The notes: generated by a model not told the origin, from the letters alone. A stretch of 37,081 bases of DNA from Ruminococcus sp. (GCA_017961625.1 JAGCWY010000052.1:1-37081), one strand, 5' to 3'; positions 12,709 through 20,876 are shown, counted from the stretch's first letter. Numbers and translations are program-made.

Positions 12709-14799
12709 CTATGGAAGAAGCTGCTCATAATCATCTGGTGAAATATACTCCTCACTGTCGCACGGCATTTCCATTGCTATGCACTCAGTACGGATGCCAT
12801 GTACTCTCTTGCAGATGCTAAGAGCTCTTCCTCTGGTCTGTATCAGTCCTTTAGTCTTCAGCCACGATAGCAAAGCCCTGTCTTCAAAGCCCTGATCCTT
12901 AGCAGCCTTACAGAATACCGACTTATTGATATAAGCTGTATCTCCTTCGATAACTCCGTAGACTTCGCCCTGCGGCTCTATATCCACGCCTGTATCATCA
13001 CGATGCAGAAACTTATTGCTGTTTGAGGATACCCAATCGCACATATATGCATATCCGCGCTCACCTGCTGAAACGCTGGACTTTGATTTGAGATATTCCG
13101 CCAGATCTGAGGTTGTGAGAGCCTTGCCGGTATGATATATGTACTTGTCTGCAAGTTCATCGGCAAGAATTAGCATTGCTGCTGCCATTGCCTGCTTTTC
13201 TGTAGTAGCACCACCAGAGAGCTCACGGAAGAGAGCTTCATACCGCTGCTGCGCTTGTTCGATCACTTCCGGTGTAAGAGCTTCAATGAATTTCCGTCCT
13301 GCAAAGCCGTAGTTCTGCTTGATCGCTGCCGAAGTGCTGAAACCGTCTTTTATCACGCTGTCAGCTGCACGGCACTCTATGTCAATGACTCTGTTGACAG
13401 CTCCTGCACCGGCGTTGTCGTTAACTATAGGGGATTCACCGGTAGTAAGAATACACAAAGCCCATGTTGGTGTAGCTTCAATGCCGCCTGACTTAGTACC
13501 TCTTGTGCGTCCTACACCCTGAGAGAGCTGGTAAACATCGAACCGGCTCCGTCCGTGGCTGTCCTTGCTGAGCTGAAGCTCGTCAATACACATCGGTATA
13601 TTGTTCAGAAATGCAGCTGTCTTTTCATGTCCGACCTGAGTAGCATTGAAAGTCTGGATGTACTGTCCGACTGCCGGATCGCCCCACACGGAGGCAGCAA
13701 GCATCAGAGCTACAGTCTTTCCTGTTCCGGATTCTATACCCCAGAGATGAACGAAGAAACTGAGGCAGCCGACCCGACTAATAAGCGGACTTGCAAAGGA
13801 AGCAGCAAGCAAGATCTGAGCAGTGGTATTGTCGTTTCTGCACTTTCTGGCTACTTCCAGCCACTTATCATAGCTGCCGTGCTGAGTGATCGCTGAGTAG
13901 ATCCGGCTGTAGTCCGCAGCACCGTCAAAAGTAAGTCCGTCAACATAGGGAGAGAAGTTACCTCCGTCACCTATATATCCAAGTCTTGAAACGCTCTGCT
14001 TTTCCGGGATAAGATCATAGTTCATGGCCTCAATGTCACACATGAACTCTGATAGTGCCTTAGCTGTTTTCGATGTTACAGAAACGCCTACAGCTGCAAG
14101 CTGTATAATCTTGGAAGCATCGAAGAGCTCCTTCTTGCCGATGATGATCTCACGCCAGTATTTGCCTTTGGAGTATGCTATTTTCAGCTTTTCCTCACCG
14201 GTATCGATATTCACAAGACGCTCAACAGGAAGTATCGGGTGCTTGCAGGCGTATTCAGTACTTACATATGTTGTTCTTGATACTCCTGTAGCGTCACAAT
14301 TCCACTCCCCTGCTTCAAGCTCTATAGGTTGTCCCGGAAAATCTGTAGGATTCAGAGCCAGACTGCCTTCCGGTGCTTGCTTGACTTGTCTGAGAGATTC
14401 TACATACGCCTTATATGTCTGCTTAAAGCCGCGGAAACCGCATCTCTGTGCTTCTGCTGCCATAGCGTCAAGAGCACGTTTTTGCAAGAACTTCGTAGGC
14501 TGTGAAAAAACTTCATAGTATGGATCTTCGGAACTTGCGAAGTCATCAGCATTGTATCTGTATTTCAGCTGCAAGTCTTCATTTTGATAAGATTCCCTTG
14601 CTAACTTAAAAGCCTCGTCAAACTCTTTCTTATGTCCGGCAGCAATAGCCGCGGAACGGAGTACCGTTAGATTATCAGTAAGCCGTTCCTGGCTATCACT
14701 GTGATATGCTATTTCACCAAGTACCGACATAAGCGCTTTAGGATCAACAAATACAATGTTCTGAGCTTCTGTAGTAGTAAGAATATAAATAGTAAGCAC
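12709..14799 (-). CDS. DUF927-type replication helicase/primase-like protein
   Basis: 696 aa from the first GTG. The DUF927 ATPase part spans about residues 160-470, with Walker A WGIESGTGKT (353-362) and a Walker-B-like MCIDELQL near 395. The N-terminus is helical, and the C-terminus (YGVIEGDTAYINKSVFCKAAKDQGF) looks like a small DNA-binding domain. Phage DUF927 proteins are thought to act as replicative helicase/primases. Shine-Dalgarno AAGGAGG (14805-14799) overlaps the GTG; an ATT at 14790 sits at eight bases and may be the true start. It lies between SSB and the putative origin. Confidence 0.85.
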   Translation of the reverse strand: MLTIYILTTTEAQNIVFVDPKALMSVLGEIAYHSDSQERLTDNLTVLRSAAIAAGHKKEFDEAFKLARESYQNEDLQLKYRYNADDFASSEDPYYEVFSQPTKFLQKRALDAMAAEAQRCGFRGFKQTYKAYVESLRQVKQAPEGSLALNPTDFPGQPIELEAGEWNCDATGVSRTTYVSTEYACKHPILPVERLVNIDTGEEKLKIAYSKGKYWREIIIGKKELFDASKIIQLAAVGVSVTSKTAKALSEFMCDIEAMNYDLIPEKQSVSRLGYIGDGGNFSPYVDGLTFDGAADYSRIYSAITQHGSYDKWLEVARKCRNDNTTAQILLAASFASPLISRVGCLSFFVHLWGIESGTGKTVALMLAASVWGDPAVGQYIQTFNATQVGHEKTAAFLNNIPMCIDELQLSKDSHGRSRFDVYQLSQGVGRTRGTKSGGIEATPTWALCILTTGESPIVNDNAGAGAVNRVIDIECRAADSVIKDGFSTSAAIKQNYGFAGRKFIEALTPEVIEQAQQRYEALFRELSGGATTEKQAMAAAMLILADELADKYIYHTGKALTTSDLAEYLKSKSSVSAGERGYAYMCDWVSSNSNKFLHRDDTGVDIEPQGEVYGVIEGDTAYINKSVFCKAAKDQGFEDRALLSWLKTKGLIQTRGRALSICKRVHGIRTECIAMEMPCDSEEYISPDDYEQLLP

Positions 14800-14824
14800 C
14801 TCCTTCCTGTGATAATTTCATCGT

Positions 14825-15253
14825 TCAGAATGGAACGCTATCATCACCGCCGAGGATTTCTTCAAAGTCACTGTAAGCCATATTGGCTGTATTAGCTGTA
14901 ACCGGAGCTGCTGCCTGCTGCTGTGCTGTTGCTGTTCCCTTACCCATGATACTGATAAATTCAGCATTCAAGGTTTTATAAGTCTTGCCTTCATACTCGC
15001 TTGATTCGATGCGACCAACCACCATAACAGCGTCGCCCTTCTTGATCTGACCGGCATAACGTGCCATGTCGTGCCAGGCGATGCAGTTAGTCCAGATTGC
15101 TTCTCCACGCTCGTTCTGGTTCTGTGAGGGCTTCTCTCCGACCTTAACGCCCCATTTAGTATAGGTCTTACCGTTCTGTGATGTTTTCATTTCGGCATCT
15201 TTCGCCACAAAGCCAGAAATAATGAAGCTCCCGTCTTGTAATTTACTATACAT
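14825..15253 (-). CDS. ssb: Single-stranded DNA-binding protein
   Basis: 142 aa with an OB fold: GFVAKDAEMKTSQNGKTYTKWGVKV, then IWTNCIAWHDMARYAGQIKKGDAVMVVGRIESSEYEGKTY. A flexible Gln/Ala-rich linker follows, then the acidic tip GGDDSVPF, the partner-binding tail of bacterial SSBs. The ATG overlaps the stop of the gene before it (TAATG). It protects ssDNA during phage replication and recombination. Confidence 0.95.
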   Translation of the reverse strand: MYSKLQDGSFIISGFVAKDAEMKTSQNGKTYTKWGVKVGEKPSQNQNERGEAIWTNCIAWHDMARYAGQIKKGDAVMVVGRIESSEYEGKTYKTLNAEFISIMGKGTATAQQQAAAPVTANTANMAYSDFEEILGGDDSVPF

Positions 15254-16098
15254 TACTTATTTTCCTCCTCAGCTCCCATAATGAGCTCTGTTAATTCCTT
15301 GGACTTGTCTGCATTAAGCTTAACGTCAAACCAGTCTGAAATGCTTGAATTTCCATCTTTAAGGCTGTTGTAAATGCCAATGTACTCTGATATATCATCA
15401 GTAGTCATGGTGTCTATTTTGCGCCCTAAGCGCTGCTCAATCGTATCTATCTTAACGCCGAATTTATTGAATGCTACGACCATTTTGTTGATTCTGTCGG
15501 AAATAGGTGTATCGTTATTGCCGGCGAGGGTCTTCTTACATTCAAGGACGGCAGCTTCGACAAGATCCGGAGGAAGGATTGCAAGGATCCTTGCTCTGAG
15601 CCTGCGTCCTGCCATGTTAGCGTTGTTCTCGTAAATATCACGCTGCTCCGTAAGTCTGACCTGTCCCTTCTTGGTGTCTCTTACGTGAGCTACAACAAAC
15701 GTCTGACTGCTCATTGTGTTCGTTTCCATGTCCCAGCAATAAGCCGACATTTCAGATTCTCCATCTTTCTGGGAAAGCTCTTTGATACCAAAATCGACAT
15801 TTCCCCAGCATCGTGCAAGTTCCTCAGCCAGTCTGATGCTCGGACCCGATATTGTACTTCCGCTTCGGGGATAGCTGTAGATTGCTTTCTCTGCAAGGCT
15901 CTTACGCTTGCAGGCTTCTATTGCCTTAGAGTATGCCAGATGCTCGTCACGGGGGAAATTCTTCGCTATAATAAGCTTTCCCTGCGCTTCGGCTATCGCC
16001 TTCGATGATTCAATAGTTACCGCTCCGGCGTTGATTCCCGGCGCATTAGTCGGTACTCTGAATGGATTAGGTTCTGTGTTGATGATCTGATTTTCCAT
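15253..16098 (-). CDS. Putative phage recombination (single-strand annealing) protein, 281 aa
   Basis: Not a clear RecT, Erf or Rad52 by its visible motifs. Conserved-looking parts are YSYPRSGSTISGPSIRLAEELARCWGNVDFGI near residues 76-106, QTFVVAHVRDTKKGQVRLTEQRDIYENNANMAGRRLRARILAILPPDLVEAAV near 131-185, and a charged C-terminal tail. The family is widespread in siphophages and usually unnamed. Its place between a PDDEXK exonuclease (16111-16899) and SSB is exactly where annealing proteins stand, and start and stop overlap its neighbours. The annealing role is inferred from context. Confidence 0.7.
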   Translation of the reverse strand: MENQIINTEPNPFRVPTNAPGINAGAVTIESSKAIAEAQGKLIIAKNFPRDEHLAYSKAIEACKRKSLAEKAIYSYPRSGSTISGPSIRLAEELARCWGNVDFGIKELSQKDGESEMSAYCWDMETNTMSSQTFVVAHVRDTKKGQVRLTEQRDIYENNANMAGRRLRARILAILPPDLVEAAVLECKKTLAGNNDTPISDRINKMVVAFNKFGVKIDTIEQRLGRKIDTMTTDDISEYIGIYNSLKDGNSSISDWFDVKLNADKSKELTELIMGAEEENK

Positions 16099-16110
16099 GT
16101 GATTTCCTCC

Positions 16111-16899
16111 TTAGAAATACTTTCTTGCCACCCAATCAGGGATTGAAAGGCTATGAACTTCGGGTTTTTCTTCATATGCATACCAGTTATCGGTTTCAAG
16201 GCACTTCTTGTATACTGCGAAATCTTCATTGTATGTCAGGCGCCCAAGCTGAAGCATCAGACTGTCCGCAGTATATACAACCACCGGATAAGGAGCTTTC
16301 GTCTCAACGGCTATAAATATGAAATTCTCTACCTCTATGCCTTTGTTTCTCAGTCCGTCCAGATACCAGGCTGCTTGTACATGATACCTATAGTTGTATG
16401 CTGATTTAAGGAACTCTTCCGGGCTGCTGTTCTGAGTGGTTTTCAGGTCAACAACCGTTTTAATGTCCATTCTCAGATAGTCAGGTCTGCACTTGCACTC
16501 AATACCGTCTGTAGTCCAGAAGTGTGAAGTCTCCGCATCTCCACCTTGCAGCAGCTTCGCAGCTACCGGATGTTTTCTTACTGATTCAGTTATCTCACGT
16601 GCCAGAGCCATTGTTGTTGCATCAACTATTGTCTGCTGCTCTGTCAATTCTTCCATGAACTCCGCCCAAGCTTCCTTGCCTGCCTTGGTGCGTTTATCGC
16701 ACTCAGGAGCTTTTACATATTCATCGCTAAAGCTGTCAGGTTCAAGCACAAGCTTGTGAACTACTGAGCCGAGCAGCATTGCAGGAGTCTGTTCTCTTGG
16801 TTCCTGTTTCGCAAGCTTATAATGCAAGGGTGATCTTGCTATCAGATCTAAATCAGACTTGCTGATAGCTGGTGTAGCGTGGTATTCTGCGTTAGTCAT
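16111..16899 (-). CDS. RecE-type PDDEXK exonuclease (DUF3799 family)
   Basis: 262 aa that start MTNAEYHATPAISKSDLDLIARSPLHYKL, the classic N-terminus of this family. The nuclease core is LGSVVHKLVLEP, then CRPDYLRMDIKTVVDLKTTQNSSPEEF (acidic residues and D-x-K), and YRYHVQAAWYLDGL with the conserved Gln. It would chew one strand from DNA ends to feed an annealing protein, as RecE does with RecT. AGGAGGATGTACCCGT precedes the ATG. Confidence 0.92.
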   Translation of the reverse strand: MTNAEYHATPAISKSDLDLIARSPLHYKLAKQEPREQTPAMLLGSVVHKLVLEPDSFSDEYVKAPECDKRTKAGKEAWAEFMEELTEQQTIVDATTMALAREITESVRKHPVAAKLLQGGDAETSHFWTTDGIECKCRPDYLRMDIKTVVDLKTTQNSSPEEFLKSAYNYRYHVQAAWYLDGLRNKGIEVENFIFIAVETKAPYPVVVYTADSLMLQLGRLTYNEDFAVYKKCLETDNWYAYEEKPEVHSLSIPDWVARKYF

Positions 16900-17050
16900 A
16901 CGGGTACATCCTCCTGTACATAAAGTCTATATCCTCAGCCCCGAAGTCCCTCAGAACGTCCTCTGAGCTAACTACAAGCGTCATTCTGCACAGGAACGCC
17001 AAGCGCATTACCTTGTCCGCTATAAGAGCAGCTTTCTGTCGTGTACTCAT
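16892..17050 (-). CDS. Small phage protein (52 aa)
   Basis: The product begins MSTRQKAALIADKVMRLAFL and is helical with an acidic centre. Its ATG overlaps the stop of the gene before it (ATGA), its end overlaps the exonuclease start, and a GGGGG run is upstream, all consistent with a real gene. Function unknown. Confidence 0.68.
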   Translation of the reverse strand: MSTRQKAALIADKVMRLAFLCRMTLVVSSEDVLRDFGAEDIDFMYRRMYPYD

Positions 17051-17247
17051 GCCATTATCCCCCTTATGACCATGTTCATTACGGTGTAAGGGTCTTCCTT
17101 GACCATTGTATGACCGATGTTGTCTATTGTTATCAGGGTCTTAGCCTTGTGGGCCAGAGCTGATAATGGGTTCAGAGCTTCTACCTTGGTTATCGATGCT
17201 GCTTCTACATCGAATTTGTTTCCGTTATTGTCAGTAAGTGTTATCAT
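17047..17247 (-). CDS. Small phage protein (66 aa)
   Basis: The product begins MITLTDNNGNKFDVEAASITKV, a small beta-rich protein (possibly a single sheet with one helix). The ATG at 17247 follows AAAGGAAG; the longer frame to 17346 runs into the neighbour and has no Shine-Dalgarno. Similar small proteins with N-terminal ITLTD.NG appear in other Firmicutes phages. Function unknown. Confidence 0.7.
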   Translation of the reverse strand: MITLTDNNGNKFDVEAASITKVEALNPLSALAHKAKTLITIDNIGHTMVKEDPYTVMNMVIRGIMA

Positions 17248-17251
17248 ATGA

Positions 17252-17551
17252 TTACTTCCTTTCCCCGTGTAAGTGTTTATGCAGCAGCTTAGCTGCTTTG
17301 TTCCATGTGACTGTGTATCTGATGTTCTTGCTGTGGAGTGTAACATCTATCCGATCAGACCAGCCGAAGATATTGTACTTGTCATTGCCCTTGCCGCCGT
17401 TCATGTGTGCCTTGCGCATATCCTTGCCGAAATCACCGTAGGACTTAGCCATGCATACGGCTATATCTTTCTCATTGATGAAGTACATCAACGCTGCAAG
17501 TATCTCTTCTGAGTCGGTCACTCCGTCCCATTTGGTCGTTACCATTGACAT
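17252..17551 (-). CDS. Hypothetical phage protein (99 aa)
   Basis: A basic protein (SYGDFGKDMRKAHMNGGKGNDKYNIF) that ends in a Lys/His-rich tail. AAAGGAAG is just before the ATG. A plus-strand promoter and terminator lie directly upstream (17545-17617), with the promoter overlapping its start. No function known. Confidence 0.68.
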   Translation of the reverse strand: MSMVTTKWDGVTDSEEILAALMYFINEKDIAVCMAKSYGDFGKDMRKAHMNGGKGNDKYNIFGWSDRIDVTLHSKNIRYTVTWNKAAKLLHKHLHGERK

Positions 17552-17573
17552 TTCTTCCTTTCTGTGGTATTAT
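17545..17573 (+). promoter_or_regulatory. Plus-strand sigma-A-like promoter opposing the early operon
   Basis: TTGACA (17545-17550), 17 bases, TATTAT (17568-17573). It overlaps the start codon of the minus-strand gene at 17252-17551 and points at a terminator only about 25 bases further on, so its product would be about 40 nt. The match could be chance because the box overlaps coding sequence. Confidence 0.5.
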
Positions 17574-17596
17574 TTTGGTGGTATATATTTTTCTTT

Positions 17597-17620
17597 GCTC
17601 CCTTCGGGGAGCTTTTTCCT
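17597..17620 (+). terminator. UUCG-capped intrinsic terminator on the plus strand
   Basis: GCTCCC (17597-17602), loop TTCG, GGGAGC (17607-17612), then TTTTT. On the other strand the hairpin is followed by A's, so it works only rightwards. It may end a very short RNA from 17580 or shield the early operon from antisense reading. Confidence 0.72.
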
Positions 17621-17621
17621 T

Positions 17622-18725
17622 TTATATCATGCTGAGCTGTCCGTCTATGATTTCTTTTTTCTGTGCTTCTTCTGCCATTCTCTTGGCTTTGTACTCATTG
17701 TACTTCTGCCGATATTCATAGCTTTTACCGAATATTGCCCATGCAGCTTTCACGACATTTGGCTCATATGGCTTGATTTTTTCTAAGTCTTCAACAGCTT
17801 TATATGATATAGGGCATCCGCAACAGCCTGTTCTTGTAAGTCCATATACTTCATATGCATCAGAATACCGGATATTGTATTTCTCCTTATACCACGCTTT
17901 ATCATCATCCGACACATAGTAAAGGGGCCTGAGCCTGTACTGACCGGACGAAGTCTCTGTGAAGCACATCGTTGTGCAGTCTTTTCGTGGGACTGACCTC
18001 ATGCCGCCTTCGTCTCTTCGTTCGCCGGTGATTATCATGTCATAATCCTTCTGTACGTTGTGTGCTGGCTGCTTCTTGCAATAGTCACAGCAACGAGCAC
18101 TGCACTGAAAGTCCGGAGGATATTCGCCGATGAAGTCTTTCATGTACTTTGAAGAGTTGATTACAAGCTGTATGTTCGGTCTTGGTTCGCCCTTTGAGTT
18201 GCAACAGCAAAGAAAATTGATTGTAGTCTCACAGCCGGGATAACGTTCTTTCAGCTCTGCTCTCTTGGCTATCTTGTCTTCTGCCTGTTCATACTCTTCG
18301 GCAATTGAAAGCGGAAGTCCTTTTATCTGCCACCCTTCAAGCCCTGCGGACATTATCTTTGATACAAAGGGCAGTCCGTATTTCCTTGAAGCTTGAACAA
18401 TGTTGATTTTCGGCCTAACTGTTTCAATCTCAACCTTGTACTTCTCAGCTGTAGCTTTTACATGGTCTTTTGTTGCTTTCATTTCAAGGCCTGTATTGAA
18501 AAAGACGTATTTCACAGGCGGAAGGTTCAACAGCTCCCTTGTATTTTCTATCAGATCTATGAGGATATCGCTATCAGCACCGCCGCTGTATGAGCATATA
18601 GCCTTTGGATGCTGTAAAAGCCTTGTCGCTATAATGCCCTGTATTGCTTGGAATTTCTCCGGAGCAGGTAAATCAGCATATGCCGGCCTGTCGGTGTATA
18701 CTCGGCTTCTGTATTCTTCCTTCAC
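17622..18725 (-). CDS. PAPS-reductase-family (adenine nucleotide alpha hydrolase) protein
   Basis: 367 aa from a GTG start at 18725, with GGAGG nine bases upstream inside the end of the gene at 18727-19107. The PP-loop CSYSGGADSD is at residues 44-53. Further motifs include VFFNTGLEM, IITGERRDEGGMRS and a later GCCGCP. Cysteine groups (CCCN, CSARCCDYC, CCGC) suggest an Fe-S or zinc site. Phage members of this family are common and resemble DndC, which works in DNA phosphorothioation. No Dnd partners are present here, so the substrate is unknown. Confidence 0.88.
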   Translation of the reverse strand: MKEEYRSRVYTDRPAYADLPAPEKFQAIQGIIATRLLQHPKAICSYSGGADSDILIDLIENTRELLNLPPVKYVFFNTGLEMKATKDHVKATAEKYKVEIETVRPKINIVQASRKYGLPFVSKIMSAGLEGWQIKGLPLSIAEEYEQAEDKIAKRAELKERYPGCETTINFLCCCNSKGEPRPNIQLVINSSKYMKDFIGEYPPDFQCSARCCDYCKKQPAHNVQKDYDMIITGERRDEGGMRSVPRKDCTTMCFTETSSGQYRLRPLYYVSDDDKAWYKEKYNIRYSDAYEVYGLTRTGCCGCPISYKAVEDLEKIKPYEPNVVKAAWAIFGKSYEYRQKYNEYKAKRMAEEAQKKEIIDGQLSMI

Positions 18726-18726
18726 T

Positions 18727-19107
18727 TTATTCGACCTCCGCAAGCATATCCCATATCTGGTTGTAGAGGTCGCCCTTGCGCATATCAAGCTGGTACTGCT
18801 GCCGGTTGATGTCTGCAATCTCTGCTCTGATAGCTGCTAACGCTCCTTTGAGCCTGTCCGGCACGATCTCTTCCGGATTCAGCTTCCTTGTGTACTTCTT
18901 ACGGTCCTTAGCTGACTTGGTCTCTGCCATACGCTGCTTGGGTTTCTGGTTGCCCTTGAGCTTTCGCAGATCCACTCCCTGTTCTTTAAGGATCTCCTGG
19001 ATGCGTCCGACCGGAACATCGTTCAGCTCCGCGCAGATCCTCACCTGTGCCCTCTGGTCACGCGCTTGTAGTACATTTGCCTTGATCTCTGATTCCGTCA
19101 TCTGCAT
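18727..19107 (-). CDS. DNA-binding-like helical phage protein (126 aa)
   Basis: The first half (QARDQRAQVRICAELNDVPVGRIQEILKEQGVDLRKL) reads as a helix-turn-helix with a homeodomain-like spacing. A basic linker follows, then a coiled-coil tail (IRAEIADINRQQYQLDMRKGDL). AAGGAG sits six bases upstream of the ATG. Possibly a DNA-binding early protein. The function is not known. Confidence 0.7.
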   Translation of the reverse strand: MQMTESEIKANVLQARDQRAQVRICAELNDVPVGRIQEILKEQGVDLRKLKGNQKPKQRMAETKSAKDRKKYTRKLNPEEIVPDRLKGALAAIRAEIADINRQQYQLDMRKGDLYNQIWDMLAEVE

Positions 19108-19109
19108 AA

Positions 19110-19322
19110 TTAACTCCTTCCGAGCGCTCTAACGCGCTCTATGTAATATTCCTCACCTGTATGCCGGTACAGCATCAGGTTAGTTTCGATAGCCTTCCTG
19201 CGCAGTCTGCGCTGTTTTGCGTGTTTTCTCAGGCTGCCTGTCCAGCTCCGGAACTGCCCGATGTAGTCCATCAGGGAGAGCAGTCCGTAGGCAAGCAGCA
19301 GCACTGCCATTAACCGTCCCAT
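19110..19322 (-). CDS. Small membrane protein with basic tail (70 aa)
   Basis: The N-terminus has one transmembrane helix (MAVLLLAYGLLSLMDYIG), and a strongly basic cytoplasmic-type stretch (RKHAKQRRLRRKA) follows. It starts inside the stop of the neighbouring gene. GGAGG is upstream. Function unknown. Confidence 0.68.
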   Translation of the reverse strand: MGRLMAVLLLAYGLLSLMDYIGQFRSWTGSLRKHAKQRRLRRKAIETNLMLYRHTGEEYYIERVRALGRS

Positions 19323-19573
19323 TATGTATTTGCCTCCTGTGAGTGCTTTGCAACAAGTTCATCCCAGTCATATCCCCGTTCCACGGTCACATGGTGGTAG
19401 AACCGGCGGAGAGCTGCACGCATTTTCTTTTCATACTCTGCCTGCTGCTCCGGAGTACGCTTAGGGATATGCACTGTGATATGGTTGCCTCTTGCACTGT
19501 CGTAGCTTACAGTGCGCTCTGTCTCTGTTTCGGTCTCCTGCCAGTTTCTGTAATAGCTGTCATTGTTATTCAT
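19322..19573 (-). CDS. Hypothetical phage protein (83 aa)
   Basis: The N-terminus is rich in Thr and Glu (QETETETERTVSY), and the C-terminus is helical and basic (PEQQAEYEKKMRAALRRFY). A GAGGTG Shine-Dalgarno precedes the ATG. The family with a central PEQQAEYEKKM is common in phages. Function unknown. Confidence 0.7.
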   Translation of the reverse strand: MNNNDSYYRNWQETETETERTVSYDSARGNHITVHIPKRTPEQQAEYEKKMRAALRRFYHHVTVERGYDWDELVAKHSQEANT

Positions 19574-19630
19574 AAGATCACCTCACTAAATCTTATGCGG
19601 TATGGGTTGTACGGGTTGCTTAGGTGCCTT

Positions 19631-19846
19631 TCATTCTTCTTCGACACCCTCAAACTCTGAAAACTTGTACTCAACTATCTGCTTGTATTCAGCACTTTCA
19701 ATGATCTCGCTTGCACCTCTATAGAAGTTCGCAGCGCTCTGATAGTCCTCGTTACTGTAGCATTCGTCAGCGACAGCAATGATTTTCTTTTTCAATTCTG
19801 CTCCACTGATAGAGCCAACTGTCTTTTCTGTAAAAATATCTTTCAT
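19631..19846 (-). CDS. Small phage protein (71 aa)
   Basis: An acidic helical protein (ELKKKIIAVADECYSNEDYQSAANFYRGASEII), suggestive of a single TPR-like helix pair. It overlaps the antirepressor stop by four bases, so the two are coupled. Function unknown. Confidence 0.68.
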   Translation of the reverse strand: MKDIFTEKTVGSISGAELKKKIIAVADECYSNEDYQSAANFYRGASEIIESAEYKQIVEYKFSEFEGVEEE

Positions 19847-20613
19847 GATGTTCTCCTCTGTTCGATAGTTGGAAGAATACCGTTATTCTTCAGCAGCTCA
19901 TAAATAAAGAGCCTGCCTTTCTGTGTCCATTTTGTTTCCATAGTAATATCTGGTCTGCCGTCCGAACGGATAATATCAATGGTTTTCGAGTGAGTATAGC
20001 CTTTATCCTGATACTTTGCGTATAAGAACCACTGATTACTCTGCTTGTACTGTACACCGAATTCATGAAGCAGCTTGTTCATCTTTTTGCCGCTCATGCC
20101 ATAGTCTTTGGCTATCTGGGTTATGGTCACAAGTCCCTTGTTGTTGAGAATGCTGTCGGTATAGTCGGCTTTTGGCTGTAATTCACCGATAAGTTGTTCC
20201 TGCGCAGTTACTCTTGTTTCAAGTGCGGCAACGCACTCACGAGCTTCGAGGAGCTTTCTATCCGCTATCTTCAAAGCCCTCGACATAATTGCTTCGGGAT
20301 TGTTCCACTGCCTCTCGACATCGATGAAATACTGTCTGCACTTTCTACCAATATCACTTCTCTGTATCATACAGATTTCTTTCGCCATGTCTATGGTGAG
20401 CTGATGGTCAGTGTAGGCTGTTTCATTGCCTTGAGCTGTTAGTCTTTTTTGACTAATAGCTACAAAGTCCGAATTTTCTGTAAATCCATATTCGCACATT
20501 CTGTCAAACCACTTGCTGTACTGTGTCTTGATTTCCAGAGCCTCATGAAGGTCTCTGCCCATGACTGTAGGGCGGTCACTGCCGTCGTAGTTGATGTTGA
20601 TTAAATCATTCAT
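19843..20613 (-). CDS. ant: Phage antirepressor (AntA/AntB N-terminus, KilAC C-terminus)
   Basis: 256 aa. Residues 1 to about 110 form an AntA/AntB domain (MGRDLHEALEIKTQYSKWFDRM, then LTIDMAKEICMIQRSDIGRKCRQYFI). A coiled coil follows near 125-150, and the KilAC/ANT DNA-binding domain is at the end (LVTITQIAKDYGMSGKKMNKLLHEFGVQYK). The reading frame is open to a GTG at 20628, but the ATG at 20613 has GAGGAAA seven bases upstream. It lies directly after the Cro-like gene. Antirepressors of this form counter the CI repressor to promote induction. Confidence 0.92.
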   Translation of the reverse strand: MNDLININYDGSDRPTVMGRDLHEALEIKTQYSKWFDRMCEYGFTENSDFVAISQKRLTAQGNETAYTDHQLTIDMAKEICMIQRSDIGRKCRQYFIDVERQWNNPEAIMSRALKIADRKLLEARECVAALETRVTAQEQLIGELQPKADYTDSILNNKGLVTITQIAKDYGMSGKKMNKLLHEFGVQYKQSNQWFLYAKYQDKGYTHSKTIDIIRSDGRPDITMETKWTQKGRLFIYELLKNNGILPTIEQRRTS

Positions 20614-20614
20614 T

Positions 20615-20854
20615 TCAAGTTTCCTCACTTTCTAACTTAGTATCTTTACAAGTTACTAAGTTGCCAAAAAAAATTCGCATTGGGTCAGTTATCTCTAAGA
20701 GTGGAATAAGTTTCTCGATTTCATCTGTTCCGAACTGCTTCTTTTTCAGTCGATTACAAAAGGTTTTTTCGGATATTCCCAACTCCTGAGACAGCTTTTT
20801 CTGGTTAAAGCCTTTTCTGACCATAGCAGCTTTGAATTCCAGAACATTTAGCAT
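20615..20854 (-). CDS. Cro-like HTH regulator (79 aa)
   Basis: The XRE-type helix-turn-helix is at residues 8-45 (MVRKGFNQKKLSQELGISEKTFCNRL). An acidic tail follows. The ATG at 20854 has GGAGGTGAGC upstream; a longer frame to 20899 lies over the promoter and operators. It is the first gene of the leftward early transcript and faces the CI-like repressor, the usual place for Cro. An extra operator-like AAGTTACTAAG lies in its own 3' end near 20656. Confidence 0.85.
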   Translation of the reverse strand: MLNVLEFKAAMVRKGFNQKKLSQELGISEKTFCNRLKKKQFGTDEIEKLIPLLEITDPMRIFFGNLVTCKDTKLESEET

Positions 20855-20876
20855 TTGCTCACCTCCGTATCTTATT

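Noticed and set aside
14788..14816. Short ORF starting at the ATG at 14821 just before the DUF927 gene
   Set aside because: It encodes about 25 residues with no Shine-Dalgarno and overlaps the DUF927 start in another frame. It does not restore a better N-terminus.
19574..19630. Stop-codon read-through extension of the gene at 19631-19846
   Set aside because: The in-frame extension after TGA is only 14 residues, without any known recoding signal.
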